A DNA stretch of 64,000 bases from the NCBI RefSeq assembly GCF_008298015.1, contig NZ_VTPX01000004.1, positions 124,001-188,000 on the forward strand, read 5' to 3'. This document shows, one piece after another, positions 48,088 through 57,586 of the stretch. Below the pieces are notes generated by a model. It did no database searches. It was not told the DNA's origin and saw nothing but the letters and a program-made list of their open reading frames with translations. The DNA is from Salinicola corii (GTDB lineage: Bacteria; Pseudomonadota; Gammaproteobacteria; Pseudomonadales; Halomonadaceae). The position numbers and the translations under genes are program-made. Numbering within the stretch: position 1 is the first letter of the stretch; each line of letters begins with the position of its first letter.

Positions 48088-48990
48088 ATGACACCAACGT
48101 TGCAAACTCAGGCGCTGGTCGAGAGTCGCCGACAATATCGCTACATCCTGATGGATGTCTTCACAGACACACCCTTCGCTGGTAACCCTCTAGCGGTGTT
48201 TCCCGATGCACAGTCGCTGGACGGTGAAGCCATGGCTCGGATCGCCAGAGAATTGAATCTCTCGGAAACCGTGTTCATTACCGATCCACTGCGGTGTGGT
48301 CGAATGAGCATTAAAATCTTCACGCCGGGTGGGGAGATCCCCTTTGCGGGTCATCCCACCGTGGGTACGGCTTGGTTGATGCGAGCACTTGGCTTGCACG
48401 ATGGCCGCTCACCGTTGGTTATCGAAGAGAGCGTCGGTGATATCCCAATTCACTTCGAGGGCTCTCGAGCACGCCTCACCACGGCTCGACCCCTTCAAAT
48501 TAGCGAGTGCTCACTGACAATAGCTCAAGCGGCAGAAGTGCTGGGCCTGTCAATGAGCACGATCATCACGCAGCCGATCATCGCTTCCTGTGGTGTTCCC
48601 TATCACCTGATAGAGATATCGGATCTCAATAACCTAGGCAAGGTACAGCTCGATATCGCTGCGTTGCAGAGGATCCTTCCTGATCCCGACAACCGCGATC
48701 TCTATCTCTACGTCCGCTTGCCCGACTACCAATTACGCACTCGTATGTTTGCACCAGCGGTGGGGATTCCCGAAGATCCGGCAACGGGCAGTGCTGCTGC
48801 GCCGCTCATCGGCTATCTTTCAGGCCAGGAATCCTTCCAGGGAATGCGGACCTGGAAGGTAATCCAAGGCATCGAAATGGATCGGCCGAGCCATATTCAC
48901 GGACAGGTCGAAATTGATGGCCGAGATATCATAGCGATCCATATCTCTGGTGATGCCGTCATCATCGGGGAAGGAAACCTCTATCTCTGA
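48088..48990 (+). CDS. PhzF family isomerase-like protein
   Basis: A 300-residue PhzF-fold (diaminopimelate epimerase-like) protein. It shows YILMDVFTDTPFAGNPLAVF, FTPGGEIPFAGHPTVGTAWL with the GHPT motif, and EDPATGSAAAPLIGYL. The catalytic Glu of true PhzF lies in an NLSETVFI-type segment, which is present here (ELNLSETVFI). No other phenazine genes are nearby, so phenazine synthesis is unlikely; most members have unknown substrates. The ATG at 48088 has AGGAAGAG upstream. The codon and base composition are slightly more AT-rich than the neighbours. Confidence 0.85.
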   Translation: MTPTLQTQALVESRRQYRYILMDVFTDTPFAGNPLAVFPDAQSLDGEAMARIARELNLSETVFITDPLRCGRMSIKIFTPGGEIPFAGHPTVGTAWLMRALGLHDGRSPLVIEESVGDIPIHFEGSRARLTTARPLQISECSLTIAQAAEVLGLSMSTIITQPIIASCGVPYHLIEISDLNNLGKVQLDIAALQRILPDPDNRDLYLYVRLPDYQLRTRMFAPAVGIPEDPATGSAAAPLIGYLSGQESFQGMRTWKVIQGIEMDRPSHIHGQVEIDGRDIIAIHISGDAVIIGEGNLYL

Positions 48991-49023
48991 TCGACACGGA
49001 ACTCAGTTCATTACCGCTATACT

Positions 49024-49053
49024 GGCTCCTCGAACAGCGTTGCTCGAGGAGCC
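49024..49053 (+). promoter_or_regulatory. Inverted repeat sequestering the Shine-Dalgarno of the lipoate-ligase-like gene
   Basis: GGCTCCTCGA, a 10-base centre, then TCGAGGAGCC: ten perfect base pairs. The right arm contains the GAGGAG ribosome site, which ends 5 bp before the ATG at 49057. A TATACT at 49018-49023 could be a -10 element; a transcript started from it would begin inside the left arm and lack the hairpin. No T-run follows, so it is not a terminator. Confidence 0.65.
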
Positions 49054-49056
49054 GAA

Positions 49057-50136
49057 ATGACGGAGTCGAATGAGGGTCGTGAAACCGTACATCACGGCGA
49101 GTACAAGGTGCCGGGCGGGAAACTGCTGGTGGCAGATGTCATGGTCCGCGACGGGCGACTGGCGTCGGTACAGCTGTCCGGGGATTTTTTCCTCGAGCCC
49201 GACGACGCGCTGGAAGCGATAGACCGCGCCCTCGAGGGCGCCCCGGTCGATGCCGATGCCGGCACCCTGATCGCGAGAATCCAGCCAGCGCTTCCGCCGC
49301 AGACCGAGATGATAGGGCTTTCCGTACCTGCCATCGCTACCGTGATCCGACGAGCGCTGGCGAAGACGTCCGATTGGCGCGACCATCGCTTCGATCTGAT
49401 TCACCGAGCCCCGGAATCGCCGCTTCTGCACATGGCACTGGATGAAGTTCTGACCCGCGAAGTGGCGGCGGGACGACGCGGCCCGATGCTGCGAGTCTGG
49501 GAGTGGGATCGCGCCGCCATCATTATCGGCGTGTTCCAGTCGCTGGCCAACGAAGTCGATAGCGATGCGGCAGCTGCGGAAGGCATCGAAGTAGTCAGGC
49601 GTATCAGCGGCGGCGGTGCCATGTTCGTCGAGCCGGGCAATACGATCACCTGGTCGCTGATCGTGCCGGAAACCCTGGTCCAGGGGCTCACCTTCGTCGA
49701 AAGCTACGCCTTCCTCGACGACTGGGTGATTCAAGCGCTGGGCGACATGGGTATCAAGGCGTGGTACGTGCCGATCAACGACATCACGTCCCCCGGTGGC
49801 AAGATCGCCGGTGCTGCCCAGAAGCGCATCAATGGCGCGGTACTCCACCACGTCACCATGGCCTACGACATCGACGCCGACAAACTCACCCGCGTACTCC
49901 GAATCGGCCGCGAGAAGCTCTCCGACAAGGGCACCACCAGTGCCGGAAAGCGTGTCGACCCGCTCAGGCACCAGACCGGGCTCGAGCGCGAGACGATCAT
50001 CCAGCGCATGATCGACTCGTTCGCCGCGCGCTTTACCCTGATACCGTCGTCACTCACCCAAGGCGAGCTGGAACAGGCAAATGCCCTGGCCAACGACAAA
50101 TTCTCCAGCGAGGCCTGGTTGCGACGCGTACCCTGA
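49057..50136 (+). CDS. Lipoate-protein ligase-like protein with the accessory domain at the N-terminus
   Basis: A 359-residue protein of the biotin/lipoate A/B ligase superfamily. The catalytic module is C-terminal (about 110-350): RRISGGGAMF (181-190) is the lipoyl-AMP loop, and NDITSPGGKIAGAAQKRING holds the conserved Lys (K249). The first 100 residues (HGEYKVPGGKLLVADVMV, GDFFLEPDDALEAIDRAL) resemble the small accessory domain that is C-terminal in E. coli LplA and separate as LplB in Thermoplasma. The order is thus reversed. It probably attaches scavenged lipoate to E2 or H proteins. Its ribosome site lies in a hairpin. It could instead be an octanoyl- or other acyl-transferring relative. 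Confidence 0.8.
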   Translation: MTESNEGRETVHHGEYKVPGGKLLVADVMVRDGRLASVQLSGDFFLEPDDALEAIDRALEGAPVDADAGTLIARIQPALPPQTEMIGLSVPAIATVIRRALAKTSDWRDHRFDLIHRAPESPLLHMALDEVLTREVAAGRRGPMLRVWEWDRAAIIIGVFQSLANEVDSDAAAAEGIEVVRRISGGGAMFVEPGNTITWSLIVPETLVQGLTFVESYAFLDDWVIQALGDMGIKAWYVPINDITSPGGKIAGAAQKRINGAVLHHVTMAYDIDADKLTRVLRIGREKLSDKGTTSAGKRVDPLRHQTGLERETIIQRMIDSFAARFTLIPSSLTQGELEQANALANDKFSSEAWLRRVP

Positions 50137-50345
50137 CACAACGCGGTCGGTTTCGCTCACGGTTGCTATGCTGAATCGGGCCAGCCGATATGCACCACGC
50201 AGGTGCAAATAATCGAATAACCTTGGTTATGGTTGCGCCCCATTGTCGATAATATCATCTTATAATAATGACGCTTTTTGCGACCTTCCGTCCCTTCGGC
50301 ACGCTTACTGCATGGATTGACTCGAGCGATGGCAAGGAGAAGGCT

Positions 50346-51641
50346 ATGTGGTCGTTACTACGACCCATTCGTGCGTTGCTGGGGAGCGTGGCGCTACTAC
50401 TGCTCGGCAACGGTCTGATCAATACCCTGTTGACACTGCGTGGCGCCGACGAAGGCTTTTCGACCAGCCTGATCGGCATCATCATGTCCGGTTACTTCAT
50501 CGGCTTCATTGGCGGTACCTGGATCAGCGGCCGGCTGATCAAACGCATGGGCCACATCCGCACCTTCGCATTCTGTGCCGGACTCTGTGCCTCGGCTGCG
50601 CTGCTCCACCTGATATTCATCGACCCATGGGTGTGGCTGGGCCTCCGCGTGATCTACGGCCTCTCCTTCATCACCCTGATGACGGTGATCGAAAGCTGGC
50701 TGAATAGCCAGGCAGCCAGCCACCAGCGAGGGCGAGTGTTTGCCATCTACATGGTGGTCAATCTGGGCGCGTTGGCGATCGCCCAGCAGATCCTGCGCCT
50801 GGATAGCCCCGACGGCTTTCTGCTGTTCGCCCTGGCGTCGATCCTGATCAGTTGGGCGTTGTTGCCGATCACGATCACCAAACGCAGCCAACCCGTCATT
50901 CCCGCTCGTCCCAAGAGCAGCCTCAAGGCGCTGCTGGGGTTCGCCCCGCTGGCCGTTGCCGCCTCGGCAATGTCCGGTCTTGCCATGGGCGCGTTCTGGA
51001 CTTTGACCCCGGTCTACGTGCGCAGTGTCGGCTTCGATGTCGCCGGGGTCGGCGTGGTGATGAGTTGTGCCATCGTCGGCGGCGCCCTGCTACAGATACC
51101 GATCGGCCGCTTCTCCGATACCCACGACCGCCCTCGTGTCATGACTTACGTGGTGATCCTGGCCGCGATCGCTGCTGCCGCCATGCCGTTCGCGCCCAGC
51201 CAGATGACGCTGCTCGGGCTATATTTCCTGTGGGGCGGGCTGTCGTTCTCGATCTACCCGATTGCCGTGGCTCAGTTGATCGACCAGTTGCATCCCGACG
51301 AAATCGTGGCCGGCTCAGCTGATATGCTGGTCGTCCAAGGCGCCGGCAGTGCCGTCGCGCCGATCCTGGCCGGGGTGATCATGCACAACGTCGGCGACCA
51401 GGGGCTGCCGCTCTACATTACCGTGGTGCTGGCTCTGCTCGCGGGCTATGCCATCTATCGCCGACGTCATGTCTCGGTTCTGGTCAGCGGCGACACGGCC
51501 CATTTCGAACCCATGACACCCACCAGTAGCCAAGCCTTGGAGATGATGTACGACGACGTGCAGAAGGATCTGTTCGCCGACCCCAGTTTCTACGAAGAGC
51601 ACGAACGCCAGCGAATCGTCGAGATGGCCGGCAAGGCCTGA
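50346..51641 (+). CDS. MFS transporter (YcaD-like)
   Basis: A 431-residue major facilitator protein with about 12 helices. The cytoplasmic loop 2-3 signature is GGTWISGRLIKRMGHIRTF, and the second half has RFSDTHDRPRVM. A polar C-terminal tail of about 50 residues follows the last helix. The ATG at 50346 has AAGGAGAAG upstream; a longer in-frame start at 50268 lies in an AT-rich promoter-like region (TATAAT at 50261-50266). It precedes the glucosylglycerol synthase gene by 92 bp in the same direction. A link to osmolyte traffic is only suggested by position. Confidence 0.83.
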   Translation: MWSLLRPIRALLGSVALLLLGNGLINTLLTLRGADEGFSTSLIGIIMSGYFIGFIGGTWISGRLIKRMGHIRTFAFCAGLCASAALLHLIFIDPWVWLGLRVIYGLSFITLMTVIESWLNSQAASHQRGRVFAIYMVVNLGALAIAQQILRLDSPDGFLLFALASILISWALLPITITKRSQPVIPARPKSSLKALLGFAPLAVAASAMSGLAMGAFWTLTPVYVRSVGFDVAGVGVVMSCAIVGGALLQIPIGRFSDTHDRPRVMTYVVILAAIAAAAMPFAPSQMTLLGLYFLWGGLSFSIYPIAVAQLIDQLHPDEIVAGSADMLVVQGAGSAVAPILAGVIMHNVGDQGLPLYITVVLALLAGYAIYRRRHVSVLVSGDTAHFEPMTPTSSQALEMMYDDVQKDLFADPSFYEEHERQRIVEMAGKA

Positions 51642-51733
51642 CCCGAATCTGGGCCAACGTCATTCGACGAACGCGCGAACCACTCGCGCAGGGAAAATCG
51701 CCCCGGTCCTCAAAGGCCGGGCAGGAGGAAAAC

Positions 51734-54016
51734 ATGCTACTTGCAACCGATCTTGACGGCACCTTTCTCGGCGGCGAGTCCGAAGCCCGCCTGAGCCTCT
51801 ACCAAACTATTGCCGCACACCCGGACATCAAGCTGGCCTACATCAGCGGCCGCAGCCTGGAAGCGATCCTGCCGCTGCTGTCCGACCCAACGCTGCCTCA
51901 GCCGGACTACATCGTCGCCGACGTGGGCGCCAGCCTCTATCTGGGCGACAGCCTGCAGCCGATCCAGCCGCTGCAGAACGAGATCGATTCCCGCTGGCCC
52001 GGTGAATCCCGGATTGCCAGCGCCATGCAACGCTTCCCAGACGTGGTGCGCCAGGACGAGCCGCAGCTGCGGCGCTGTTCCTACTACTGCCCGCCCGAGC
52101 GGGCCACGGACGAGGCCCTGGTCGCCCTCGCCCGGGAGCTGGACTGCGAGATGCTCTATTCGGCCGAGCGCTATCTCGATTTCCTGCCAAAAGGCGTCAA
52201 CAAGGGCAGCAGCCTGCGGAAATTGATCGAATGGCTCGGAATCGATGAAGGAGAAGTGCTGGTGGCCGGCGATACCATGAACGATCTCGCCATGCTCACC
52301 GCCGGTTTCAAATCCGTCTGCGTCGGCGGTTCCGAACCCAAGCTGCTCGAACAGACCCAGAACCAGACACGAGTGATGCACGCCGAAAAGCCCGGCTGTG
52401 CCGGTATCATCGAAGCGTTTGCCCACTTCGGCTTTCTCGGCGCCCGTGGCGTGGCGGCGGAGAACCGCCGCGACGAAACCCAGACCGGCAAGGCCGAGCT
52501 GGTCATGGTCTACCACCGCCTGCCTTACGAGGAGTATCGGGTCGACGGCAAGATCCAGCGCCGTCGCCCCACTTCTCCCAACGGCATCATTCCCACGCTG
52601 CTGAGCTTCTTCGCCGACCAGCGCGGTTCGTGGATCGCATGGTCGATCTACGAGGAGGGTGAAGAAGAGGAAAAATTCGTCACTCACACCAGCGTCGATG
52701 CCAAGCAGTACCCACTGCTGACGGCTGCCCGCGTTCCGCTGACCAAGGTTCAGGTCGACACCTTCTACAAACGCTTCTCCAAGGAGGCCTTCTGGCCGAC
52801 CTTGCATACCTTCTGGGAGCGTGCGCATTTCCGCGAGGACGACTGGGAAGTCTACTGCGAGGTCAACCGCGCCTTCGCCGAACGCACCGCCGAGGAGGCC
52901 GCCGAGGGCGCGCTGATCTGGATTCACGATTACAACCTGTGGATGGTACCGGCCTATCTTCGCGAGATGCGTCCCGATCTGCGTATCGCCTTCTTCCATC
53001 ACACCTATTTTCCTTCGGCGGACGTGTTCAACGTGCTGCCATGGCGCCGCGAGATCATCGGCAGCCTGCTGCAGTGCGACTATGTCGCCTTCCACATTCC
53101 GCGCCAAGTCGAGAACTTCGTCGACGTGGCCCGCGGTGTCGTCCCGCTGACTACGCTGTCCCGCCAGAGCTGCGCACCGCGATTCCTGACCTACGGCTGC
53201 GCGGTCGGGCTCGAGACCATGACCACGGCGGTCGATACCGGGTCACGCGTGGTGCGGCTCGGCGCACACCCGGTGGGGCTAGATCTCAATCGGATAAGGA
53301 ACGCGCTCGACCAGGAGGGAGCCAGTTCGCGCATGGCCGAACTGCGACAAGAATTCGAAGGCGTCAAATTGATCCTGTCGGTCGAACGGCTCGATTACAC
53401 CAAGGGCATTCTCGAGAAGCTCCAGGCCTACGAACTCCTGCTCGACGAGAATCCCGAGCTGCGCGGCAAGGTCACCCTGGTCAGCATCTGCGTACCCGCC
53501 GCACGCGAGATGACCATCTACAACGAGTTGCAGACCCAGATCGAGCAGACCATCGGCCATATCAACGGCCGCTTTGCCGACGTCGGATGGACACCGGTCC
53601 AATTCTACTTCCGCGGGTTCCCGTTCGAAGAGGTCGTCGCCTGGTACGCCATGGCCGATGTGATGTGGATAACACCACTGCGTGATGGCCTCAATCTGGT
53701 CGCCAAGGAGTTCGCCGCTACCCAAGGCATGACCCAGGGGTGCGGCGTACTGGTGCTGTCGGAGTTCGCAGGCGCAGCGGCGGAGTTGAAGGGCGCGGTC
53801 CTGACCAACCCGCACGATCTTCACGATCTGGCCCGAACCTGCTATCTGGGGCTCAATCTCCCTCGCGCGGAGGCGGAGGCACGCCTTCGCCAGTTAAACG
53901 ATATCGTCAGCTACAACGATATCCGACGCTGGGGCGACGAATTCATCGCCGCCATTCAGGGTCAGGAACCCGAAGGCACCGAAAGCCCGGCCAACCCAAC
54001 CACCGATCTGGTCTGA
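51734..54016 (+). CDS. ggpPS: Bifunctional glucosylglycerol-phosphate phosphatase/synthase
   Basis: A 760-residue two-domain enzyme. Residues 1 to about 235 are a HAD-type phosphatase ([12 protein letters not shown] with the DxD nucleophile, and [12 protein letters not shown]). Residues about 255-745 are a GT20 retaining glycosyltransferase related to trehalose-phosphate synthase ([44 protein letters not shown]). This fusion is the GgpPS known from halotolerant Halomonas, Marinobacter and Pseudomonas. It makes glucosylglycerol phosphate from ADP-glucose and glycerol-3-phosphate and then dephosphorylates it, giving a compatible solute. AGGAGGAAAAC precedes the ATG. It is distinguished from OtsA by the N-terminal phosphatase order and the GgpS-type GT20 sequence. 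Confidence 0.88.
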   Translation: MLLATDLDGTFLGGESEARLSLYQTIAAHPDIKLAYISGRSLEAILPLLSDPTLPQPDYIVADVGASLYLGDSLQPIQPLQNEIDSRWPGESRIASAMQRFPDVVRQDEPQLRRCSYYCPPERATDEALVALARELDCEMLYSAERYLDFLPKGVNKGSSLRKLIEWLGIDEGEVLVAGDTMNDLAMLTAGFKSVCVGGSEPKLLEQTQNQTRVMHAEKPGCAGIIEAFAHFGFLGARGVAAENRRDETQTGKAELVMVYHRLPYEEYRVDGKIQRRRPTSPNGIIPTLLSFFADQRGSWIAWSIYEEGEEEEKFVTHTSVDAKQYPLLTAARVPLTKVQVDTFYKRFSKEAFWPTLHTFWERAHFREDDWEVYCEVNRAFAERTAEEAAEGALIWIHDYNLWMVPAYLREMRPDLRIAFFHHTYFPSADVFNVLPWRREIIGSLLQCDYVAFHIPRQVENFVDVARGVVPLTTLSRQSCAPRFLTYGCAVGLETMTTAVDTGSRVVRLGAHPVGLDLNRIRNALDQEGASSRMAELRQEFEGVKLILSVERLDYTKGILEKLQAYELLLDENPELRGKVTLVSICVPAAREMTIYNELQTQIEQTIGHINGRFADVGWTPVQFYFRGFPFEEVVAWYAMADVMWITPLRDGLNLVAKEFAATQGMTQGCGVLVLSEFAGAAAELKGAVLTNPHDLHDLARTCYLGLNLPRAEAEARLRQLNDIVSYNDIRRWGDEFIAAIQGQEPEGTESPANPTTDLV

Positions 54017-54038
54017 CGAGCTCAGAGAGCAACAGAAT

Positions 54039-54060
54039 GACGGCGCCGCTTGGCGCCGTC
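54039..54060. terminator. Hairpin between convergent ggpPS and rlmJ
   Basis: GACGGCGCC, loop GCTT, GGCGCCGTC: a perfect 9-bp stem in the 42-bp gap between the stops, overlapping the rlmJ stop. It lacks a T-run, so termination efficiency is uncertain. Confidence 0.45.
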
Positions 54061-54910
54061 ACGCTTCGCCGGTCCACCACTCGCCCTGATGCCTCGCGCC
54101 GTCAGCCAGCACCGAGGCCAGCGTGGTGAAGGCGTGATTGAGCTCCCGATCGAGCTGCCAAGGTGAATTGAGCAACAGCAAGCCACTGCCGTACATGCCG
54201 CGATCGGCGATCGGCTCCCGGACCTGCAATTCGCTGCGCCACAGCTTGGGAATGCCGGCCTGCCTCAGCGTGTCCAGCAACAGTCGATGGCGTCCGGCCG
54301 GCAGCAGCGGATACCAGATCAACACCACTGCATGCCGCACCTTCCGCACGACTTGAATCAGCGTCTCGGCGACCTCCTGGTATTCATCTTTTTTCTCGTA
54401 GCTGGGATCGATCAGCACGCACAAGCGCGGCGTGGAGACCGGCACCAGCTTTACCAACCCCTTGAGTCCGTCCGCGTGTCGGCGCTGCACGCCGGCGTGG
54501 GGCGATACCGTCTGATCCGACAAGTGCCGGTGCTCGCCCGGGTGCAGCTCGAACAGCGTCAGCCGGTCCTGAGACCGCAGCGTCGAGCCCAGCCACCAGG
54601 GAGAACCGGGGTAGCGACTCAGCTCGGACCCGGACTGCAGTGTCGCCAATGAGGCCAGCCACTCCCCGATGGGCGACTCGACGCCAAAACTGCGACGCCT
54701 CTGCCACAGTCGCTCGATACCGTCATGAAACTCGCCAAGCTTCTGCGTCTCCGCCGCAGCCAACGGATAAAGACCTCGGCCGGCATGGGTATCGACGAAG
54801 CTGATGGCGGAGGATTTGCGCATCATGACCGAGACAAGTTGCCTCAAGCCGAGATGCTTGTGAACATCGGCAAAATTGCCGGCGTGATAAGCGTGCTGGT
54901 AGGCAAGCAT
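54059..54910 (-). CDS. rlmJ: 23S rRNA (adenine-2030-N6)-methyltransferase
   Basis: A 283-residue S-adenosylmethionine methyltransferase that modifies A2030 of 23S rRNA. The N-terminus MLAYQHAYHAGNFADVHKHL and the SAM motif FVDTHAGRGLYPL are diagnostic. The catalytic motif IV reads DPSYEKKDEY (D168-P-S-Y), where the usual form is DPPY; D168 aligns with the catalytic Asp of E. coli (D164). The ATG at 54910 gives the family N-terminus; the in-frame ATG at 54949 lies across a terminator hairpin. It converges with ggpPS. Confidence 0.92.
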   Translation of the reverse strand: MLAYQHAYHAGNFADVHKHLGLRQLVSVMMRKSSAISFVDTHAGRGLYPLAAAETQKLGEFHDGIERLWQRRRSFGVESPIGEWLASLATLQSGSELSRYPGSPWWLGSTLRSQDRLTLFELHPGEHRHLSDQTVSPHAGVQRRHADGLKGLVKLVPVSTPRLCVLIDPSYEKKDEYQEVAETLIQVVRKVRHAVVLIWYPLLPAGRHRLLLDTLRQAGIPKLWRSELQVREPIADRGMYGSGLLLLNSPWQLDRELNHAFTTLASVLADGARHQGEWWTGEA

Positions 54911-54925
54911 GCGCGTCTGTCCATC

Positions 54926-54953
54926 AAAAAGGGCGTGGCTCTTGGCCACGCCC
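54926..54953 (-). terminator. Intrinsic terminator of the OmpA-type lipoprotein gene
   Basis: Read on the minus strand, GGGCGTGG, loop CCAAGAG, CCACGCCC, then TTTTTG. It ends 16 bp before the rlmJ start, so rlmJ needs its own promoter or readthrough. Confidence 0.9.
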
Positions 54954-54998
54954 GGATTCGAGATCGATACGCCGGTCGCCTCGGGACGGCTCGTCGTC

Positions 54999-55685
54999 TC
55001 AGGACTGCTGAGTCGGCGTCAGGGTAATTTCGACGCGACGATTCTGAGCGCGTCCCGCATCGGTCTCGTTGCTGGCAACCGGGCGCGTTTCGCCGAAGCC
55101 GACCGCATTGATCCGGCCGGCTTCGACACCACCCTGCTCGAGGTAGGTCGCCACCGACTGCGCGCGCTGCTCGGAAAGCTTCTGATTGTAGCTGTCCGAT
55201 CCGGTGCTGTCGGTATAGCCGGCCACGTTGATGCGGGTTTCCGGATAGGAGCGCAGCACCGCGTTGACGTCGTTGAGGGCCTGACGCGCCGGCGTCTGCA
55301 GATCGCTGGAATCGAAATCGAACGTCACGCTGCTCGGCATGTTGAGGATAAGATTGTTGCCGTTGCGCTCAACGCCGATGCCCGTGCCATCCAGACGATT
55401 ACGCAGCTCCTTCTCCTGAGAATCCATGTAGGCGCCGACGCCACCGCCGATCGCCGCACCCGCTGCCGCACCGATCAATGCACGGTCCCGCGTGCTGCTG
55501 CCGCCATCGCCAGTCAGCGCGCCGACGACGGCACCCGCTACCGCACCAATGCCGGCGCCGCCCCAGGTGTTCGTGTTACCGCTACCTTGCTGCTGATTGT
55601 CAGCACCGTTGGAGGCACAGCCTGCCACTCCGACCGCCACGGCAACCGGAATGGACAGCCAGAACGTCTTTTTCATCATCTTCAT
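54999..55685 (-). CDS. OmpA-family outer-membrane lipoprotein with glycine-zipper segment (YiaD-like)
   Basis: A 228-residue lipoprotein. The signal peptide ends in a lipobox, VAVGVAGC (C23). Residues about 40-85 are a glycine-zipper region (GGAGIGAVAGAVVGALTG, then IGAAAGAAIGGGVGAY). The C-terminal OmpA domain (about 112-225) begins SSVTFDFDSSDLQ and has the peptidoglycan-binding Asp/Arg pattern in GYTDSTGSDSYNQKLSEQRA and AQNRRVEI. It is probably anchored in the outer membrane and bound to peptidoglycan, as for YiaD. AAGGAG lies upstream of the ATG at 55685. It has its own terminator. Confidence 0.9.
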   Translation of the reverse strand: MKMMKKTFWLSIPVAVAVGVAGCASNGADNQQQGSGNTNTWGGAGIGAVAGAVVGALTGDGGSSTRDRALIGAAAGAAIGGGVGAYMDSQEKELRNRLDGTGIGVERNGNNLILNMPSSVTFDFDSSDLQTPARQALNDVNAVLRSYPETRINVAGYTDSTGSDSYNQKLSEQRAQSVATYLEQGGVEAGRINAVGFGETRPVASNETDAGRAQNRRVEITLTPTQQS

Positions 55686-55784
55686 GCTTGGAGAGCTCCT
55701 TGCTTGCCGATCATCACGCCTCGCCTTGTCGCGAGGTGGGTGACGATGAATCCATCACTGCCCGGCTTTCGCCATCGGAGAGAA

Positions 55785-56957
55785 CTACGCCTCCTCATCG
55801 AACAACGCGAGCAGATCGTTCAAGAATAACAGGCCTTGCGGGGTCGCTTGCAGACGTGACGGCGAAGTCGTCAGCAGACCTTGCCGTCGCGCCGCTTCCA
55901 GGCGAGGCGTTAGCTCAGACAGCGGTTGCCCGGTATGGTTTTCCCAATCCTCGACATCGACGCCGTCAGTCAGGCGCAAGGCGTTCATCAGGAACTCCAG
56001 GGGCAGCGCCCGTCTCTCCACTGTCTGTCCCCCAGCCACGAATCCCCGCGGATCGTTCATCCGACGCAGATAGGCTTCCGGTTGCCGAGTCTTCCAGCGA
56101 CGCTCGATGCGCCACCGCCCCGCCGGGTCGATCGAGGACAGTTTGCCGTGGGCTCCGGCGCCGATACCCAGATAGTCGCCGAAGCGCCAGTAGTTGAGAT
56201 TGTGATGCGCCTGCCGCCCGGGCCGGGCGTAGGCAGAAATCTCGTAGCGCGAGAAGTCGGCCGACTCGAGCAGATCATGCCCCGCATCCTGAATATCCCA
56301 GAGCCGCTCCTCGTCGGGCAGCGGCGGCGGGTGGGAGAAAAACTCGGTGTTGGGCTCCAGCGTCAGTTGATACCACGACAGGTGCGTCGGCTCCAACGCC
56401 AACGCCTGCTCGATATCTCCCAGCGCGGCCGCCAGCGTCTGTCCGGGCAGCCCGTGCATCAGATCGAGATTGACGTTGTCGAAGCCGGCCTCCCGGGCGC
56501 TGCGCACCGCGCGCTTTGCTTCCCCGCCGCTGTGGATACGTCCCAGAGCCTCGAGTTGACCAGCGGCAAAACTCTGTACACCGATGGAGAGGCGATTGAT
56601 CCCCGATCGCCGATACCCCTCGAAGCGCGTTTGCTCCACCGTCCCCGGATTGGCCTCCAGCGTAATCTCGATATCCCGAGCAAAGATGAGACGCTGGCGC
56701 AGACCGTCGAGCAGCCGCTGATAGGCCGAGGCGGAGAGTAGACTCGGCGTCCCGCCACCGATGAAGATACTGACGATCTCGCGACCCTGGACCGCATGAT
56801 GATCCTGATCGAGATCCGCCAGCAGCGCGTCGATGTAGCGGGTTTCCGGTAGTTCGGTATCGCGCCCCACGCCGTGCGAGTTGAAGTCGCAGTAGGGGCA
56901 TTTGCGCACGCACCAAGGCACGTGGATATAGAGCGCCAGCGGTGGTAAATCCATCAT
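55785..56957 (-). CDS. hemW: Heme chaperone / radical SAM protein HemW
   Basis: A 390-residue radical-SAM family protein related to HemN but without its coproporphyrinogen oxidase activity in studied cases; it binds heme and is thought to deliver it to membrane targets. The 4Fe-4S motif is [13 protein letters not shown] (C16, C20, C23), followed by [11 protein letters not shown]. The C-terminal HemN domain is present. Its ATG overlaps the rdgB stop (ATGA), the usual rdgB-hemW order in gammaproteobacteria. An ATG immediately after the first is an alternative start. Confidence 0.93.
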   Translation of the reverse strand: MMDLPPLALYIHVPWCVRKCPYCDFNSHGVGRDTELPETRYIDALLADLDQDHHAVQGREIVSIFIGGGTPSLLSASAYQRLLDGLRQRLIFARDIEITLEANPGTVEQTRFEGYRRSGINRLSIGVQSFAAGQLEALGRIHSGGEAKRAVRSAREAGFDNVNLDLMHGLPGQTLAAALGDIEQALALEPTHLSWYQLTLEPNTEFFSHPPPLPDEERLWDIQDAGHDLLESADFSRYEISAYARPGRQAHHNLNYWRFGDYLGIGAGAHGKLSSIDPAGRWRIERRWKTRQPEAYLRRMNDPRGFVAGGQTVERRALPLEFLMNALRLTDGVDVEDWENHTGQPLSELTPRLEAARRQGLLTTSPSRLQATPQGLLFLNDLLALFDEEA

Positions 56958-57586
56958 TCCCGGTACTTTTCCGATGCCTTGAGCTGCGCTATCAGCGCCT
57001 GTAGCGCGCGTCCCCGGTGGCTTAACCGGTTCTTCTCCTCGGCGCTGAGTTCGGCAACGCTCATGCCGCACTCGGGCACCCAGAACAGCGGGTCGTAGCC
57101 GAACCCCCCTTCCCCCCGCGGGTAAGCCAGAATGTCGCCTCTCCAGTCGCACTGGACGATCACTGGAACTGGGTCGTCCGCGTGGCGCAGATAGACCAGC
57201 ACGCACCAGTAGCGCGCCGTCCTTTCCCCCTCGGGGATTTCCTTGAGCGCCTCCAGCAGCTTGGCGTTGTTGGCGCTGTCCCGGGACTCGCCACTTTTGG
57301 CGTCCCCGGCGTAGCGGGCCGAGTAGATGCCTGGCGCGCCGGCGAGGGCATCGACCGCCAGACCGGAGTCGTCGGCCAGTGCCGGCAGACCACTGGCACG
57401 CGCGGCGGCGCGCGCCTTGAGGATGGCATTTTCGACGAACGTCAACCCGGTCTCCTCGACCTCGTTGACGTCGAAATCCGACTGCGGCTGGACCTGCAGC
57501 CCCAAGGGACCGAGGAGCTGCTGAAATTCCGCCAGCTTTCCGGGGTTGCCACTGGCGACGACCAGATTCTCTATGGACGAGTTCAT
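56954..57586 (-). CDS. rdgB: ITP/XTP/dITP pyrophosphatase (RdgB/HAM1)
   Basis: A 210-residue house-cleaning nucleotide pyrophosphatase that hydrolyses deaminated purine triphosphates, keeping them out of DNA and RNA. It has [18 protein letters not shown], then [13 protein letters not shown] with the metal-ligand Asp pair, GIYSARYAG, and [11 protein letters not shown] near the C-terminus. The ATG at 57586 has AGGA upstream; an in-frame ATG at 57604 is 6 codons longer. The stop overlaps hemW. Confidence 0.94.
   Translation of the reverse strand: MNSSIENLVVASGNPGKLAEFQQLLGPLGLQVQPQSDFDVNEVEETGLTFVENAILKARAAARASGLPALADDSGLAVDALAGAPGIYSARYAGDAKSGESRDSANNAKLLEALKEIPEGERTARYWCVLVYLRHADDPVPVIVQCDWRGDILAYPRGEGGFGYDPLFWVPECGMSVAELSAEEKNRLSHRGRALQALIAQLKASEKYRE

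Noticed and set aside
48088-48990. Phenazine biosynthesis
   Set aside because: Only a PhzF-fold protein is present; no other phz genes are nearby and most family members are unrelated to phenazines.
51737-53107. 456-codon minus-strand frame opposite ggpPS
   Set aside because: Antisense shadow of a certain gene.
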